Assembly: GCA_900660155.1 (NCBI GenBank)
Contig: CABFPE010000517.1
Location: 140,887 to 204,886, forward strand
DNA length: 64,000 nucleotides
Origin: Hofstenia miamia
Taxonomy: Eukaryota; Xenacoelomorpha; Acoela; Hofsteniidae
Direction: 5' to 3'
Shown: one piece after another, positions 1 through 13,324 of the stretch
Numbering within the stretch: the stretch's first letter is position 1
Layout: each line of letters starts with the position of its first letter
The notes under the pieces: model-generated
Told to the model about the DNA's origin: nothing
The model's database searches: none
Seen by the model: only the letters and a program-made list of their open reading frames with translations
Made by a program: the position numbers and the translations under genes

Positions 1-861
1 TAAATGTTTGCAAACAATAATGAACAAAAGACTTCCATTTATTTTTAAACCAAAGATTTCGTACGAGTTTATGTTTCAAAAGAAACTTTCTTTAAGTATT
101 GTTGGCATTAACGAAGCTCTATCGACTCTGAAAACGTATTTTGTTGCACTTCCAATTATGTTGAAAAGGAAGTTGCTCAGATATGTCGTTAGTTTGACCC
201 CATGTTTCACTCTAAAAATACTTCCATTAACATAAAGTTATCTCTGCAAACGAAGCCTTGTTTGCTGAAGGTGGGGTACAACAATCTTCATATTCGATTC
301 CACTCTTCATCGTTTCACTCTAATAATCAAAAAATTATCTTACTGTATTAGATAAATAATCTCATTAGAGAAACACGACGCAATAGATTATTGTGATTAC
401 AGCTTATCGAAAATTTCATAAATTATTGACAAGCCTTGATCTATAGCCATCCTTCTGATGTTTAAGGTTATTGATGATCAAAAAATTTGGTCCTAAATCT
501 GTTTATCAATTCAAAAATTTGCTACGAACCAAAATGACACAAATCATTGCGAGCATATCACATACTAATTTCTAATAGCACTATTTTATGACAACTAACT
601 ATAAAATCTATAGCGATATTCGGGGTTCCTGATATGCTTATCAGTGTCATACCAAATAGATTTGGAAATTGCAGGATGGTGATGGTCGATATCTTGCAGT
701 AGTAGTTTAACAACAATATTGTAATGTATCGAAATATTTCGATTTCTCAGTATATCATGTCTAGAGAAAGGACCAACCTTATAAAGTGATGCCTGAACCC
801 AACTTGATACTAGATATTCGTTGGTATTAATTTGCAATCCAAGTTTTCATTTACATTGTAT
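1..861. other. non-coding stretch, no gene supported
   Basis: AT-rich sequence with no recognisable gene or repeat. An 80-codon open frame on the minus strand (595-837) has fairly balanced composition but no start ATG, no convincing splice sites and no family that I recognise, so it is not called. Confidence 0.4.
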
Positions 862-1098
862 CAGGGGCTTACGCATGATTTTCTGACGGGGGACATTAGT
901 GATGACCAAAACTGGGGCGATGGCCCGCGAAAAAATTTGAAAATATTGAGACCCTAAAAATGCATTTGACGACCTTACATTTTAAATTTTCCATTTTTGT
1001 TTACCCAAAATTTTTTTATTTATCCAGTCAAAATCACTTTTGAAAACCTGACAAGGGGAGGGGGCCATTCCATCATGTCCTCCCTGCGTATGCCACTG
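862..1098. mobile_element. hAT-like MITE, 237 bp
   Basis: The left end reads CAGGGGCTTACGCATGA and the reverse complement of the right end reads CAGTGGCATACGCAGGG, an imperfect terminal inverted repeat (13 of 17 matching). It is flanked by a near-perfect 8-bp target duplication, CATTGTAT on the left (854-861) and CACTGTAT on the right (1099-1106). CAG...CTG termini and 8-bp duplications are hallmarks of hAT transposons. There is no coding capacity, so it is a non-autonomous element. Confidence 0.7.
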
Positions 1099-1106
1099 CA
1101 CTGTAT

Positions 1107-4100
1107 TAGTAAGCAAAATTCCCCGCCATTAAATACAGGTATATCAAAATTCAACAAATAACGCGGCAACATTTACACATGTGAAATATATAATTTTACA
1201 ATTTTTTTTATCCCAGCCCTATTTTAATATAAGCTAAGAATAACAAAATATAATAATTCAACATTCCGTGCGATATTATTGCAACATATTGCAAAAAATG
1301 TTGTGAATCGAATTTTCGCTAATTTTAACCCTGAATTTTATAGGTTTACTCAGTAGGTAGGAAATATCAGATTTGCAGTCTTCAAAAATTATTCCTCTTC
1401 CTCCTAAATTTCTGTCATACTAACATGAGCAGGATCTGACTTGCAGCTCATTTCTTATTGTTTGTTTATATTCATATTGATAAATGTATTGCGCTATAGT
1501 ACGAAAGGCTAAATGTAGCTCTCGTTTGACCATGGGTCTGGCCGAGTTTTGGGCCTAAATGTGTCCCTAGTAGGTTTGGATAAGTTGTTTCTGAAAAGTT
1601 TTGCCTAATTAAGATTAAATAATTAGCAACTACCACTAACAGTATCCAATTGTTGTTAACCTTTAGAAATTTAATTTTGTTATGTTGTCCGTAATTTGAG
1701 TGTTTTGATTATTTCCTTCCGAAATCTAAAGAATTTCGCACCCACGCTTCTTTGCCAACTATTCTTTTTTCATGGCGTTAAACTTTGAAGGAATTTATTG
1801 AATAATGCTAAATAAACTAACCGATCGCGATTAGCTATTCGTATGGAAGGGTGAGATAGGCTTTTTAACTGTTTTCGAATTTTAGTTATAAATCAGTTTT
1901 TTATAGTTCAAGTTTTTTGGTGTTTTCTGTTTTTTGTATTACGCGGACTTTTTTCATTTTAAAAGCTGTTATACTGTGTAGCTGAAATGCACAGAGAAAA
2001 CCATGTTCATTTTAAGTCAGTGCATTGGATAATCATAGTGAACATGGGAGAAAATTTAGGCCCAAACCTTGCTTGAATCAAGCCCATTTTAATTAATTCT
2101 AATTTTGCTATTTTGTTTATCTACTAATAATTTCTGGGAAGTTTACAACACAAAACTGTAAATTTCACATCTGTGTAACATTGAAATTAGGTAACTGTTG
2201 CTAGATCAGTTGCATAAATTTAATTGTTTTAAATTTGCAAAGAAAACATTCAAGACTGATACTGGATGTGTGGAACCGAAGTCAAGAGACCAGAAACAGC
2301 AAATCAATTTAATATAGTTCTTCTATTTCGGATTTTGGATTAATTTTTCGTTTTGTTTGAAATTTTTAGGTAAACCAAGTTATCTCATTGAACCGTAACA
2401 TTTTAGTAAGATCGTAATTTTTCTTGGAATTAGTACTGAAACATGCAGTATATTTGCTACGAATATTAAGACTAAGTATTGAGAATTAAGCATGATTTCG
2501 ACCTGTAAAATTTATTATTCTAGCTTTGGTTTCCAAGCTGTTACACAAATGCATTTTGTCATTTCTGGCCTTGAAAATAATTTCACCTTCACCATCGGGA
2601 AATCCAGGATCGTGTTTACGGCAGGTGTCTCTCGCTGCAATGCTGCATCGCTCTTAACAGTTTTTATCATTAATGACAATTGTTGAATCCGCCAATCGTT
2701 TGCTTTCCCTCTATGTGAGATTTTAAGGAAGAATTCATTCTCTCCTGCCCATAGTAGAATAATTCTGCGCATTAAGTGCTGCAGCATTAAATATCATTTC
2801 GTTGAATTTCGCGATCGCATTATGGGTGGATTAGCCGGCGTCTACTTCTCAAAGCTGGATAATTCCTTAGCTTGTTCTTTTCAATTTTATTTTGCCTACT
2901 TCGATTTCATGCAATTCCAAAAAAAAGCTGTTTTTGTGACAGTTTTTATTCATTCTATTGAAATTTAAGAAAAAAATTTTAAATTAGAAAAGTTGAATTG
3001 ATGTTAGAAATCATGATACAATTTCATCTGAAGCGCACGTATTGCGTTCAAGGGTGTAGCCAAAATTGTTATTGTTGGGATTCTAGCAAACCTATATTTT
3101 TGTGAAAAATATCACAAAAAATTTTAACTTCAGAAAGTTTTTTTAATTTAATGAAACAGATGGTGAAAAAAATTTGCATATAATCTACATTGTGAGGATG
3201 TCACAACAAGGAATTATTAATTTTTCAATTAAAGAGTTATCGATTTCGAAGCGTATTTCAGATGTATGTCTCATTACGCAAACTGTGTTTTTATTGCGTT
3301 TTTGTAGGACAATAACAGCTGATAAAACGATATTCAACTTTAAAATTAAGAAATACGTGGACACATACTTTTCACTATCACTAACAGTAAAGCAAAGTAC
3401 TGGTACCAAATCATACTGAGTTAAGTAGGTGTTTTCCACCTAATACAACCTAAATCCTAAATGGTATAAAATTGATCAACACAATGAGTGCTGGCAAACC
3501 TGATTACGATCCTGTTTTATTCTGGACGTGTTTTGCGGCTCCACAAACCTGACCTGACCTGATTAGTCCTGTTAGACCTGATCTGAACACTAGTTTATAA
3601 ACGAAAAAAATGCGACATTTTCAAGGAACCGCCAGGGGAAGTACGCTATATTTGAAGTACTTTGTAGAGATCTTATTGTATTTGTAGTGATATATCATTC
3701 TTATACTTCATAGCAATTTTAATTTCATTTATGTCCTATTAGCTTAATTGTAGAATGTTTGTAGACTTTGGTAGTGTTTTTTATCAGGGTGCTTTACAAC
3801 CTTGGCCTGCGGCTAATTTTTAAATAGTGTTGCTTCGTGGCTCTTTGAAACGCTAGATTCTTAATTTAGATTACATTAGCGTAGATGTTTTAGAAATCAA
3901 GTTTGGAACGTATGTATTTAATATTTTTATTGTAATCATTTGTTTTTGAAACATTTTTAATTCATCATTACCCAATTCATTCAAGTATCATCTGTTTTGT
4001 AAGCGAAGCGCTTTTTTCCAACAATGGTGATGTGGAATGTTGTGGGTATATATTTTTTCATCCATATTCGATACTGTTTTTCAAAAGGCGTTCAGCCATT

Positions 4101-4910
4101 TTTTTTATAAAACTTACAGGCACACTTTTTTGTTTAGTTTCATATTAATACATGTCTTTAGTCACTAAGCATTGGAGTTTACCATGAGTAGATCAAATTC
4201 TTTTCAAAAACCAGTTAGTACGTGCAAGTTAAAATTCCTAAAGCAATCTGCAATATATAACTTCCAATATAACATTGTTCAATTTTTACAAAAGAACACG
4301 AGAAAGCTTTTTTGTAACTTGGCTGTATTTCTATTTTATATTTAGTTTATATTAGTTTATCTAATTTATACTATAGTTAAAGCCTTGTTAAATTTGTATT
4401 AAAGACATTTAATGGCCTTAATATAAAATACGTATTTATTTCAAGAGTTTGCTTAACATGATTCAATGATAATAATGAGCAGTTTGAAGGCTCATGTTTG
4501 ATATGTGAATCGATGCGACTAAATTGTAAAAAAGCTCAACCTATTCGCCTTATCAACTGTTTAGTGAGCGCAGTAGGACGCTCTCTCCCTTGTTTTCGCT
4601 GAAATTTGATGCATAAGCGATTTGAGGTGACAGTGGATTTATTGTTCGCATGAATTGAAATAAAACCGTGAAGGTTTTACAATTTCATCACTTGTCATTA
4701 GAATTCATTTAAGTTTACTCTCCAAGTTTCAACTTCTTTATTAATCAACTTTGACTTTGCATCAGGATTGGGATGTTTAAAACATAAGCTGTTTTAAAAA
4801 ACAGGTTTTTTTATTGTTTTTGTTTCAAATTCATATAGAAATCAATGGACAATTTTTTGAATTAGTTTACGTGTATAAAACGTAAAATGGATGTTGATAA
4901 GTTTGTTGTA
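1107..4910. other. long non-coding stretch
   Basis: No gene is supported over 3.8 kb. A 90-codon minus-strand open frame (2515-2787) and overlapping frames near 3174-3439 lack splice or start context. A short run of ACCTGA-type direct repeats (about 3497-3590) resembles degenerate transposon subterminal repeats but has no definable ends. Confidence 0.4.
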
Positions 4911-4918
4911 ATTCAATT

Positions 4919-5032
4919 TCTGAAATGTAATCGGCTCGTGATTTCAAGCCCGGGCACCGCCATTATCCAAGCCCAGCCCAGTCCGTTTCATTCTTAGTTT
5001 TTCAGGCCGAGCCACGCCCGGTTACAACTCTG
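4919..5032. mobile_element. small hAT-like MITE, 114 bp, GC-rich
   Basis: A GC-rich island in AT-rich surroundings, ending in GTTACAACTCTG. The reverse complement of that end (CAGAGTTGTAACCGG) aligns with the left end around TGTAATCGG. Flanking octamers are ATTCAATT (4911-4918) and ATTCAATG (5033-5040), a 7 of 8 match to a hAT target duplication. GCCCGGGC and GGCCGAGCC motifs inside are typical of short hAT MITEs with repeated subterminal motifs. No coding sequence. Confidence 0.55.
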
Positions 5033-5595
5033 ATTCAATGTTTGCTAGTATATACTGTATGTTTCTAGCAAAGTTTTAGTGGCTTTAAGTGGTTCTCTCT
5101 AAGGGCAAAAAACATTGTTTTAAAACGTTTTTTGTAAAACACACATTTTACCCTTCCTGAAGTTTCCAAACATTTTGTAGGGAAATTTCATTATCATAAA
5201 AATTTCCTGCATTGATTAACTTTTTGGAAAATACTTAACTTTGAATTTTTTCTTGATATGTGAAATTTTATTTTTACCTAATTTTTATTTTATTAATTTT
5301 GTTGGCAACTTATTGAAAATTTATTTTGACGACTGCGCAGCAACTTTACTTTTTTTGCATTTATCCTCCTAACGTTATTTGTAAAGTTGCGTAATATTGC
5401 ATTCGCAATATTTTATCAAAAAATATATTATTCAATATTTTCCGTCCGCAAAATATATTATTTAAATTTTTTCTTGGATGTTGTTGATTTGAAAGAAATT
5501 TTCCTTGACAGTGTTAACCCTTTATCTTCAGGTCCCAGAAAAACGATGGCGTCGTAGTATAATTACTGTAATAATGAGGAAAATGCTCTATATTA

Positions 5596-7168
5596 TACAG
5601 TAGTGAAAAAAAGAATTCGGCCACCCAGGATTTGTCATAAATATTTCTAAGAAATGGATACCAAGAATGTCATAGTTATTTTTTAATTAGATTTTGGGTT
5701 GCAGAAAGAGGAATTCGTCAATGTTGAGACATAATTATCACTGTTTACTTTAAATCTCAAAGAGAAATGCTGCAATGCTTGTAGTTAGCTAATCTTTTCT
5801 TGCAAAAATGTATATTCGGCCACTTGAGGCCTAATCAAAGAATCTGTGAAAAATTTCATTGGCTGAGCTTTTTTCAGTCTATTTATATTGAAAATGTCTA
5901 ATACCAGTCTTTCTTCGCCATATATGATGCCTGGTTACGTACCTCTTGCCATCCGCGATTTGATTATCTCCAAACATTTGGAAGGGATGAGTCAACGTAA
6001 TATAGCCCGACTTGTAGAACGACCTCGAAGTACTGTGGGGGATATCATCAGACTTTTCAATTCTGAAAACATCATTGACCAAAGAAGACCTCCAAAACCT
6101 CCCTATCAGGTCCTTTTTGCCTTTTAAAACGAAATCCCACGAAGACTTCAGAGGAATTTCACAAGGAATTATCTGATGGTAACCTTATGACAACAAGAAC
6201 TGTTCGAAACATCCTGAAGAAGCACTCAATTAAGACTTTCGTGGCACCTAGAAAGCCATTCTTAACCTCAAAGCAAAGATTACGCCAGGCGAGGTGGGCC
6301 AATTTAATGAAAGACAATTCACCTGAACATTGGTCTAATGTTATATTTTCAGATGAGTCAAGATTTGTGCTATACTAATCGAAAATGATGTCGATAAAGA
6401 GACCAACTTGGCAGAAGTTTAGATTCTTTACCTCAGCTTACTCAGGGGACCATGAACTATGGTGAGAAGTCTGTAATGGTATTGGGTGCAATATGGAAGT
6501 GTGGCTTTCGCAAAATTGTTAACATCACTGGTATTCTTTGAAGCTCTCAATATGCTCGGATTTTCGAAAAGGAACTCTTGACATTCTTACAAGTGATTCA
6601 ATACACAGCAGGATGGTGCTCCATGTCATACTTCAAAAGAAATGAAACATTTCCTCCACAGTAATGAGGTTGTTATCCTTGCTGACTGGCCTGGCCAATC
6701 TCCAGACCTTAACAGTATCGAAAATATGTAGAAATGGGTGAAATATCGAATTGGACAGCATACTCTTCACACTGAAGACAAGTTGTGGAGCGCAATAAAG
6801 AAAAATTTTATGCAATTCCCAACAGCTTTATTGAAAGACTTTTTACTTCAATCTCTGATCGCCTTGAAGCTGTCATTCGCTCAAAGAGGCACCCTACAAA
6901 ATATTAGAAAAGACAATTATTAATTTATGTATCTATTTTGAATTTACTTTTCAGGTTTCCGAATAAATTTTTCCGATACAGTTTTCTAATTTTGATTAAA
7001 AATTAATAGCCAATTGTTATTCTACATATTTTATGGTACTAGACATACAAACTTTCCTTTCCTAATCAAAGTAACACTTAGTTATATTTTTAGGCAGACT
7101 CTATCCAATGAATATTGATAATTTATTGAAATTAGCAAGGTGGTCGAATACATATTTCCAGTACTGTA
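5596..7168 (+). mobile_element. Tc1/mariner-superfamily element with TIRs
   Basis: About 1.57 kb bounded by TA dinucleotides. The left end TACAGTAGTGAAAAAAAG and the inverted right end TACAGTACTGGAAATATG are related, and both run into ATTCG(G/A)CCACC about 20 bp in. A third copy of ATTCGGCCAC lies inside the left end at 5814-5823 in direct orientation, as in the IR/DR arrangement of some Tc1 elements. The interior carries a broken transposase on the plus strand. Confidence 0.85.
5894..6923 (+). pseudogene. Tc1-type DDE transposase, broken
   Basis: The first open segment (5894-6127) encodes a paired-like helix-turn-helix with the phrase EGMSQRNIARLVERPRSTVG, the DNA-binding part. After a frameshift between about 6115 and 6187, the second segment (to 6378) reaches the first catalytic aspartate in VIFSDESRF. 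Further frame breaks follow. The second aspartate is visible in QDGAPCHTS (Asp codon 6612) and the glutamate in PDLNSIE (codon 6720). By direct count 35 residues lie between these two, one more than in classical DD34E Tc1 proteins. The Trp expected two residues after the glutamate is a TAG stop (6729-6731). The gene cannot make active transposase. Confidence 0.85.
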
Positions 7169-7170
7169 TA

Positions 7171-9660
7171 ACGTTTTAATGATAAATTGAATTTTTCAAT
7201 TTCACTATATTCTATCTAAATTATTTCAGTACAAAAGTCATTATTCTGAATATCCCAGTGCATCCTGTGCATACATGTAAACTAAAGTATACTCTTTTTT
7301 GATTTTCAAAATGTGCTGATTGCAATTTTTGGATTTCTACGACAAAAGAAGTGGTGGAATGTTATGCAATGATTACTACTTGTAATTCTCAGAGCTGGAA
7401 GTGTGTAATAATATCAGATATTCTAAAACGCCCAAATTTCCTGAAAAAAAAGTTTAAAAATTGCCATAAATTCCATCTTTTCTAAAATATTTTTCATTTT
7501 TTATATATTTTTGAGAATTGCTCCCCTTGAGCTAAAATTTTGTGTGACTATTAAATAAAGCCTAAAGCTATCACGCATATTCAATTTGGAATTTTTTGAC
7601 GTTAACCCACCGAACTGCTCGCTGGCGATAAGTATAAGGAAAATCAGAACATTTTAAAATTATTTCTACCACTTTTTATCCAAATTTGTAGTTTTTAATG
7701 AAAGCGTAACAAAAGCCCGAGAATACTCTGTTCGTCAGGAGGAATTTCTGGCTCTCCACATTTATTCAATTTGACATTGCTGGATTAGTATAACACAATT
7801 TTTGTGAAAAGAAAATACATTAATATATTTTTCGTCCCCAAACAAATATTTTTTATTGAAATATTTACAATTATTGCGCACCCCCGGTTATCTGACTTAA
7901 TACACTTAAGTATAAATGATACTCTTTACGTTGTTAAAAATTGATATCATTAACCAAATGCCATTTCTCTTTATGTTTTTCCACTCAATCGATTGATCAC
8001 GCAACCATGATTGATGTGGAAGAACTTTATATATTACTGCTTTCACTTTGCGCATTCATTTTTTTGGGTTTCATCTCACTTTAAAGTTAAATACTTTTTG
8101 TGTAATGTCTAGGTTCTCTATGACAGTTTGTTTGTGAAAAGTGTTGAGAACAAATGCCTCACAAAGTTTTACACTAAGGAATCGCATCCTACACTCACTG
8201 CTCACCGTTGAAAGTGTTCATAATTATACAAGTTGCATTTGCACTTGAATGTCATTGAGTATATCACCGCTGGCTGTAAAATGAATCAATGCTAAAATTA
8301 TATATTTGTGAGGGCGTTTGCAAAGGAAATAACTGCGATGTAATTTCACGTGACTTAAAATCCTTTCTTCAGAAAGTGCTAAAAATAGCGTTCTATTTTT
8401 ATAATATTCCGCTAAGTTAGTCATGTCAAAATATTGAATACAACTCTGACCTTACACAGCCCAACGTATCTTTCAAATACAACCATTTTGTTCTCATTTT
8501 CAATCAATTTTATGGAAGTCTATTAAGGCGGTTGGAGATTTTGGAAATTGGAGAAAATGGGCTCCCATTTAATGATGAACGTTTGTTCTAATAATTTTTA
8601 CTGTGGATAGACCGCTCAATATCTCTGCAGGTGAACCGTGCGCAAATCAAAAATCGCTGCGGAGTAGGGCCCCAAAACAATACAATTCGCGCAAGTTTGC
8701 AGGACCAGTTTTGTTATCTCAACGCATTAATAAAAAAGAAGACAGTCTTCTATAAATGACACTACTCTGTGGCGATTTTACATTGTAAATATATTTTTTA
8801 GTTTTATAGTTATTAGAGATTAATTCTTTTTTATAAGAACAGATTTGATAAAGTGAATTTTCGCGATGAGAAATATCTGAGATTGATGTTGCCTACTGTT
8901 TTTTTACACATAAAATCAATTTCAAATTTTAATCCATACGCAATATTAACCAACCATTGTTCATGCTGTTCAACCCCATTTTTTAAATGCTTTTCCTGAA
9001 TGGGACGCTTGTAGAGAAACGTTTCTCATTGAATTGAATAAATACGTGAAGTTCAAGGGATATGACGCGAAAAGTAAACTACTTGCCATTTTTGAAATGG
9101 AAAAGTTACATAATTTCCTTTATCCAATGAAATTGTGTTTAGTGCTCACTTAATTTCTCATGGATTATGTATTTCAATTCGTAGCATTGTTTCCCAATTT
9201 AAACACTCCAGTTTAAAAATGTCACCATATCACTCGCTTTCATCTTCTGACTCATTCTTTTTCCTCTTCTGTCACGCTGTTTGAATTTGGCAGTTTTCAT
9301 TTGTATTTGCTATTTTGCTTTGTTTTTATTTTTAGCTATGTAAGTTGTAAATTTATAAACAATGCTCTGCTATTCTATGTTGCAACTCATACGGTGCTCG
9401 AAGGATCTCTCCGGCAGAATCATATAATGGAAATTTTCTAGCTTCTGAACACTCGTCTTTTATCACTTATAACTATGACTAAATGCATATCAACAATATA
9501 TATATATATATATATTATCCTTTTATTAATTGTCGTAGGTTACAACGATTTTTCTGATTCAACTTAGGTAGGCTATTATATATTGTTCGTAAATAATGCT
9601 AACCCATTAAATGCTAATGACGTTTTTCTTACAACATTTGCCTGAATGTTTTCAATTTCA
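7171..9660. other. non-coding stretch with a TA microsatellite
   Basis: No gene supported. It contains a short (TA)n tract at about 9497-9514. Confidence 0.4.
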
Positions 9661-9673
9661 AAATATTTGGGTT

Positions 9674-10464
9674 GGACAAAAAGCTTCGCACACCTGCATA
9701 TTTTGAACAATCAAACAAGTTATAAACGAAAATTTTTGTTTCAAGAGTAAATTATTGGGTTTAAAAATGTAACAAAAGTAGCATTTGTATGCAAACTTAA
9801 CAATTAGTACTTTCCATAGTGTCCATAAACGTCCAAAACCAGAGTATATATGGTGTGTCCTCTTCAAATATTACTTGGCTGTCGTGCATGAGTTGTTCTA
9901 CACCCTTATTGTTCAATGTTGGACTGATCAGTATAAACGATTGTATTCTAATCACTGCTTGCCATTTTAAGAAAATTGTGACACCATTTTACTTTGAAAC
10001 TTCGTTGCTTCAACGACAGTTTGGGGCATTGAGCTGCAACTCTGGCTACGAGATAAGCATTATTTAGGATCGCTCTGATAGTTTGATTGGTAAATTCACT
10101 GCCTTTGGTCTTATTCTACTGAAGCTCAGTGGATGTAAGCATGGAGTTGTCTTTGGACATTTAACGTGCGTTTCGGGTGTTGGCAATCATTTGACGAGCG
10201 TCCTAGACTTTCTTAGGCTGATTATTGTCAGCTGCTTTAAATTGATTGACAAAATCACGAATAATTGGCTCTGTTCGTTCCGACTTCTTTCAAAATCTGT
10301 CCAAGTGACGCAGCAGCAAGATGCTTTGAAATATTGAGCTTGTATATAGTTTGGGGATGGTTGGTACATGCATGATTTAATTAAATGACCTATCGAAAAC
10401 AATAAACAAATAAAGTTGGCAGAGAAAAAATGGAAGAAAACCTTGTGTGCGAACATTTTTGTCT
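9674..10464 (-). mobile_element. decayed Tc1/mariner element, minus strand
   Basis: The inverted termini share GACAAAAA..TTCGCACAC (left 9674-9693, right 10445-10464 in reverse). The minus-strand translation, read across stops and frame changes, has a run resembling the middle of Tc1-type transposases: QCPKLSLKQRSFKVKW, then IVYTDQSNIEQ, where TDQS occupies the place of the first catalytic aspartate. Next comes a GFGRLWTLW segment at the position of the usual glycine-rich strand (minus ORF 9867-9658). The catalytic C-terminal half is missing, so this is an internally deleted, dead copy. The exact outer edges are uncertain by about 10 bp. Confidence 0.6.
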
Positions 10465-11987
10465 AGAAGTGTACACCTGTTGAAAATGAAAACATCCTGG
10501 AATACGCGTCCTACTAATGTTAACATTTTATTTTTCACCTGAAAAATAATTAGTCATGTAATATATCTAATGTATCAAAAATATTGTAACATTCTAAAAT
10601 ATCAGCTTCTAGAAGGAGCATAACATTAATTTCATTCAAACGTGCGAACCTTTACGGCCTCTGATCCGAAAATTCCCATACACAGAGCGCCTCTCGACTT
10701 TTACAAGTAAAGTATTCAGCTGAACTGCCTTAAAATCTTATCTTACACTAAATGGAGCATACAAAATCATATCTTTAAATTACTATATCAATTATATGGA
10801 TTTCTATATGGGACGCTACATAGTGCCTCTTATTAATATATTTTCTCAACAAAGCGCCTCTCGACCATGGATTTTAACCATGATGAATAGGGTTGGCAAA
10901 TTGTGGTAACCTAGAAAGTGGTTACTAGTAACCGCTTTCAAGTATGTGTCCAGTTAGTAGCTCATTGTATGCCTCAAGAGTGAAGAACTAATACGATATT
11001 GTTTGATTGCATGCCACTACATTGTAATATTGACTCATGAACTCATGATGCACTTGAAAGGAAGTGTTATTGCTAGGGGAATTTTTTTGTTCACCTAAAA
11101 ATTGCAAAGTTCCGCCAACGATCCCAAAAGTTGACTTTTTGTTGATCCAACAAATCAGCGGCAAAAACGTTTATTCAGATGTTAGATTATAATGTAAACG
11201 CATGTATTTACCAATTTTGGCCTCAAGAAAACCCGATTTTTTCGCAATAAGTTCTTCAGCATTGAAAAACGTCATTGGGCAGATCCGGAACTCGGTTGGC
11301 ACAACTGGAGCTCTACGTATAGGGATGGAGAAATTTAATCACGATCCATCTCAATCAGGGCTGGCCGAAAAAAAACATGCCTGATTAAAAACATGTTTTA
11401 AACAACGTTTTAAACACTTGTTTTTTTTCACTGTTTTTTTTCCATGTTTTTTATCAGAATCGTCAGGGTTCGCAGACGTCCTGATTGTACTGAAATGTCC
11501 TGATATTTTGGTAATGTCTGTTAATTACGCATTTTTTTAAGTGTTTTTTTCTTTTCTTGGAAATATTATGCTATATTATAATAATAATAATAATATTATT
11601 ATGTTTCAGCAAAGTTTTAGAATATTTTCAGGTTTGTTGATGGATGAAAAACGTAGATGCAAATTCAATCCTGAATGGACAACGCAAAACGTGAACGAGG
11701 TTTTTCGATCAACAACTATATTTTATCAAAAGAACGTTGCCTACTGCGACCCCTGAGAATCGTGCTCCCTTTTTATATACAAAATAACCTTAAATATACT
11801 CATGTTCACTCCTTTATAATCTTATAAATATAATATAGTATCATTCTCAATTTCTTTTGTTGGTTATTATTGTGTTCCCTTTAGCGGCCGCAATCGCATT
11901 TCACGAAGCATAATAAATAATTGACCAATAATATTCATCTGAGCTTTAATTTTACGCGTTTCATCTGTATAATTATTTAAGTTGTGT

Positions 11988-12323
11988 ATGATGCCCTCAC
12001 GCGATAATTCCGGCCGCAAAAGGGATGCCATATGGGCCGAATATGATGAAATTAATACGTCAAGGGTAAAATGCAGGCACTGCTCCTATGAATGTGTCAA
12101 TTTGGTTGCCAGAATGAAGAAACATTTCAATGAATGCCACGAAATTCAAATATCAGAAGCAAATTCCTCGCCAGCAAGACGTCCACTTACAGCGTTGAGG
12201 AACATGGAGTCCAGTATTATTCGAACAACCCCAAATATGGCCCTCAAATTTGATCAATTGATTGGGAAATTTTTATATGCGTCCAATACCCCTTTCGCAG
12301 CTGTCGAATCTATCCATTTCAAA
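11988..12323 (+). CDS. hAT transposase BED exon, first copy
   Basis: Encodes a BED-type zinc finger (VKCRHCSYEC ... KHFNECHE, pattern C-x2-C ... H-x3-C/H) followed by a linker ending SIHFK. A GTGAGT donor starts at 12324 and a TTTTAG acceptor ends at 12393, a 70-bp intron. This copy differs from the downstream one by scattered substitutions and is followed by a frame-broken second exon that stops at the single-N joint. Confidence 0.7.
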
Positions 12324-12393
12324 GTGAGTCCACTTAAATATAAGTATATCGCTTTAAAAAAACAGTTGTTTAAATTAAAATTCATTATTTTAG

Positions 12394-12745
12394 AACATGA
12401 TTTCTGCTTTACACCCTGGATACGCATCGCCCAATCGCAAAAAAGAAGCAAATGAGATCCTTGACCAAATTATGATGAATTGAAGACAAAAGCGAAAAAT
12501 AAATTAGGACAAAAAGTTACTTTAACAGTTGATGGGTGGTCCAACATTTCAAATGAGCCTATTATTGGTTTGAGCGTCTCTCATTTGGGGAAAAATTTCC
12601 TAGTGAGCACAGTCGATACATTGGGCAACCCACATACATCTGCTTACTTGACGTCAATTGTGGAAAATCAAATTGGACTAATTGAAAATCAATACGAATG
12701 TATAATTATTGGGCTCATTACTGATAATGCGGCAAATATGAATTT
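12394..12745 (+). pseudogene. hAT transposase second exon, first copy, truncated at gap
   Basis: Matches the start of the downstream second exon (13325 onward) but carries small deletions, for example the loss of one base where the other copy reads ATTCATGATG (about 12470), which breaks the frame. It is cut at the N at 12746. It is either an alternative allele or a second element copy collapsed here by assembly. Confidence 0.7.
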
Positions 12746-12746
12746 N
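12746..12746. other. single-N assembly joint
   Basis: A single N separates 11814-12745 from 12747-13680, which are near-identical with a few percent of differences and small indels. It is best read as two haplotypes or two transposon copies joined by the assembler. Confidence 0.75.
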
Positions 12747-12920
12747 TTATAATCTTATAAATATAATATAGTATCATTCTCAATTTCTTTTGTTGGTTAT
12801 TATTGAGTCCCCTTTAGCGGCCGCAATCGCATTTCACGAAGCATAATAAATAATTGACCAATAATATTCATCTGAGCTTTAATTTTACGCGTTTCATCTG
12901 TATAATTATTTAAGTTGTGT

Positions 12921-13255
12921 ATGATGCCCTCACGCGATAATTCCGGCCGCAAAAGGGATGCCATATGGGCCGAATATGATGAAATTAATACGTCAAGGGT
13001 AAAATGCAGGCACTGCTCCTATGAATGTGCCAATTTGGTTGCCAGAATGAAGAAACATTTCAATGAATGCCACGAAATTCAAATATCAGAAGCAAATTCT
13101 TCGCCAGCAAGACGTCCACGTCCAGCGTCGGGGAACATGGAGTCCAGTATTATTCGAACAACCCCAATATGGCCCTTAAATTTGATCAATTGATTGGGAA
13201 GTTTTTATATACGTCCAATACCCCTTTCGCAGCTGTCGAATCTATCCATTTCAAA
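12921..13255 (+). CDS. hAT transposase BED exon, second copy
   Basis: Same BED finger as the first copy (VKCRHCSYECANLVARM) with Ala in place of Val after the second cysteine pair. ATG codons at 12921 and 12924 are the likely starts. The donor GTGAGT at 13256 and acceptor TTTTAG ending at 13324 define a 69-bp intron that joins in phase 0 to the catalytic exon. The BED finger binds transposon DNA. Confidence 0.75.
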
Positions 13256-13324
13256 GTGAGTCCACTTATATATAAGTATAGCGCTGTAAAAAACAGTTGT
13301 TTGAATTACAATTAATTATTTTAG

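Noticed and set aside
595-837. 80-codon open frame on the minus strand with balanced amino-acid composition
   Set aside because: No ATG start, no convincing splice sites and no recognised family; could be chance or a lost exon.
2515-2787. 90-codon minus-strand frame overlapping a plus-strand frame
   Set aside because: No motif, no splice context, and both strands are open, which is common by chance here.
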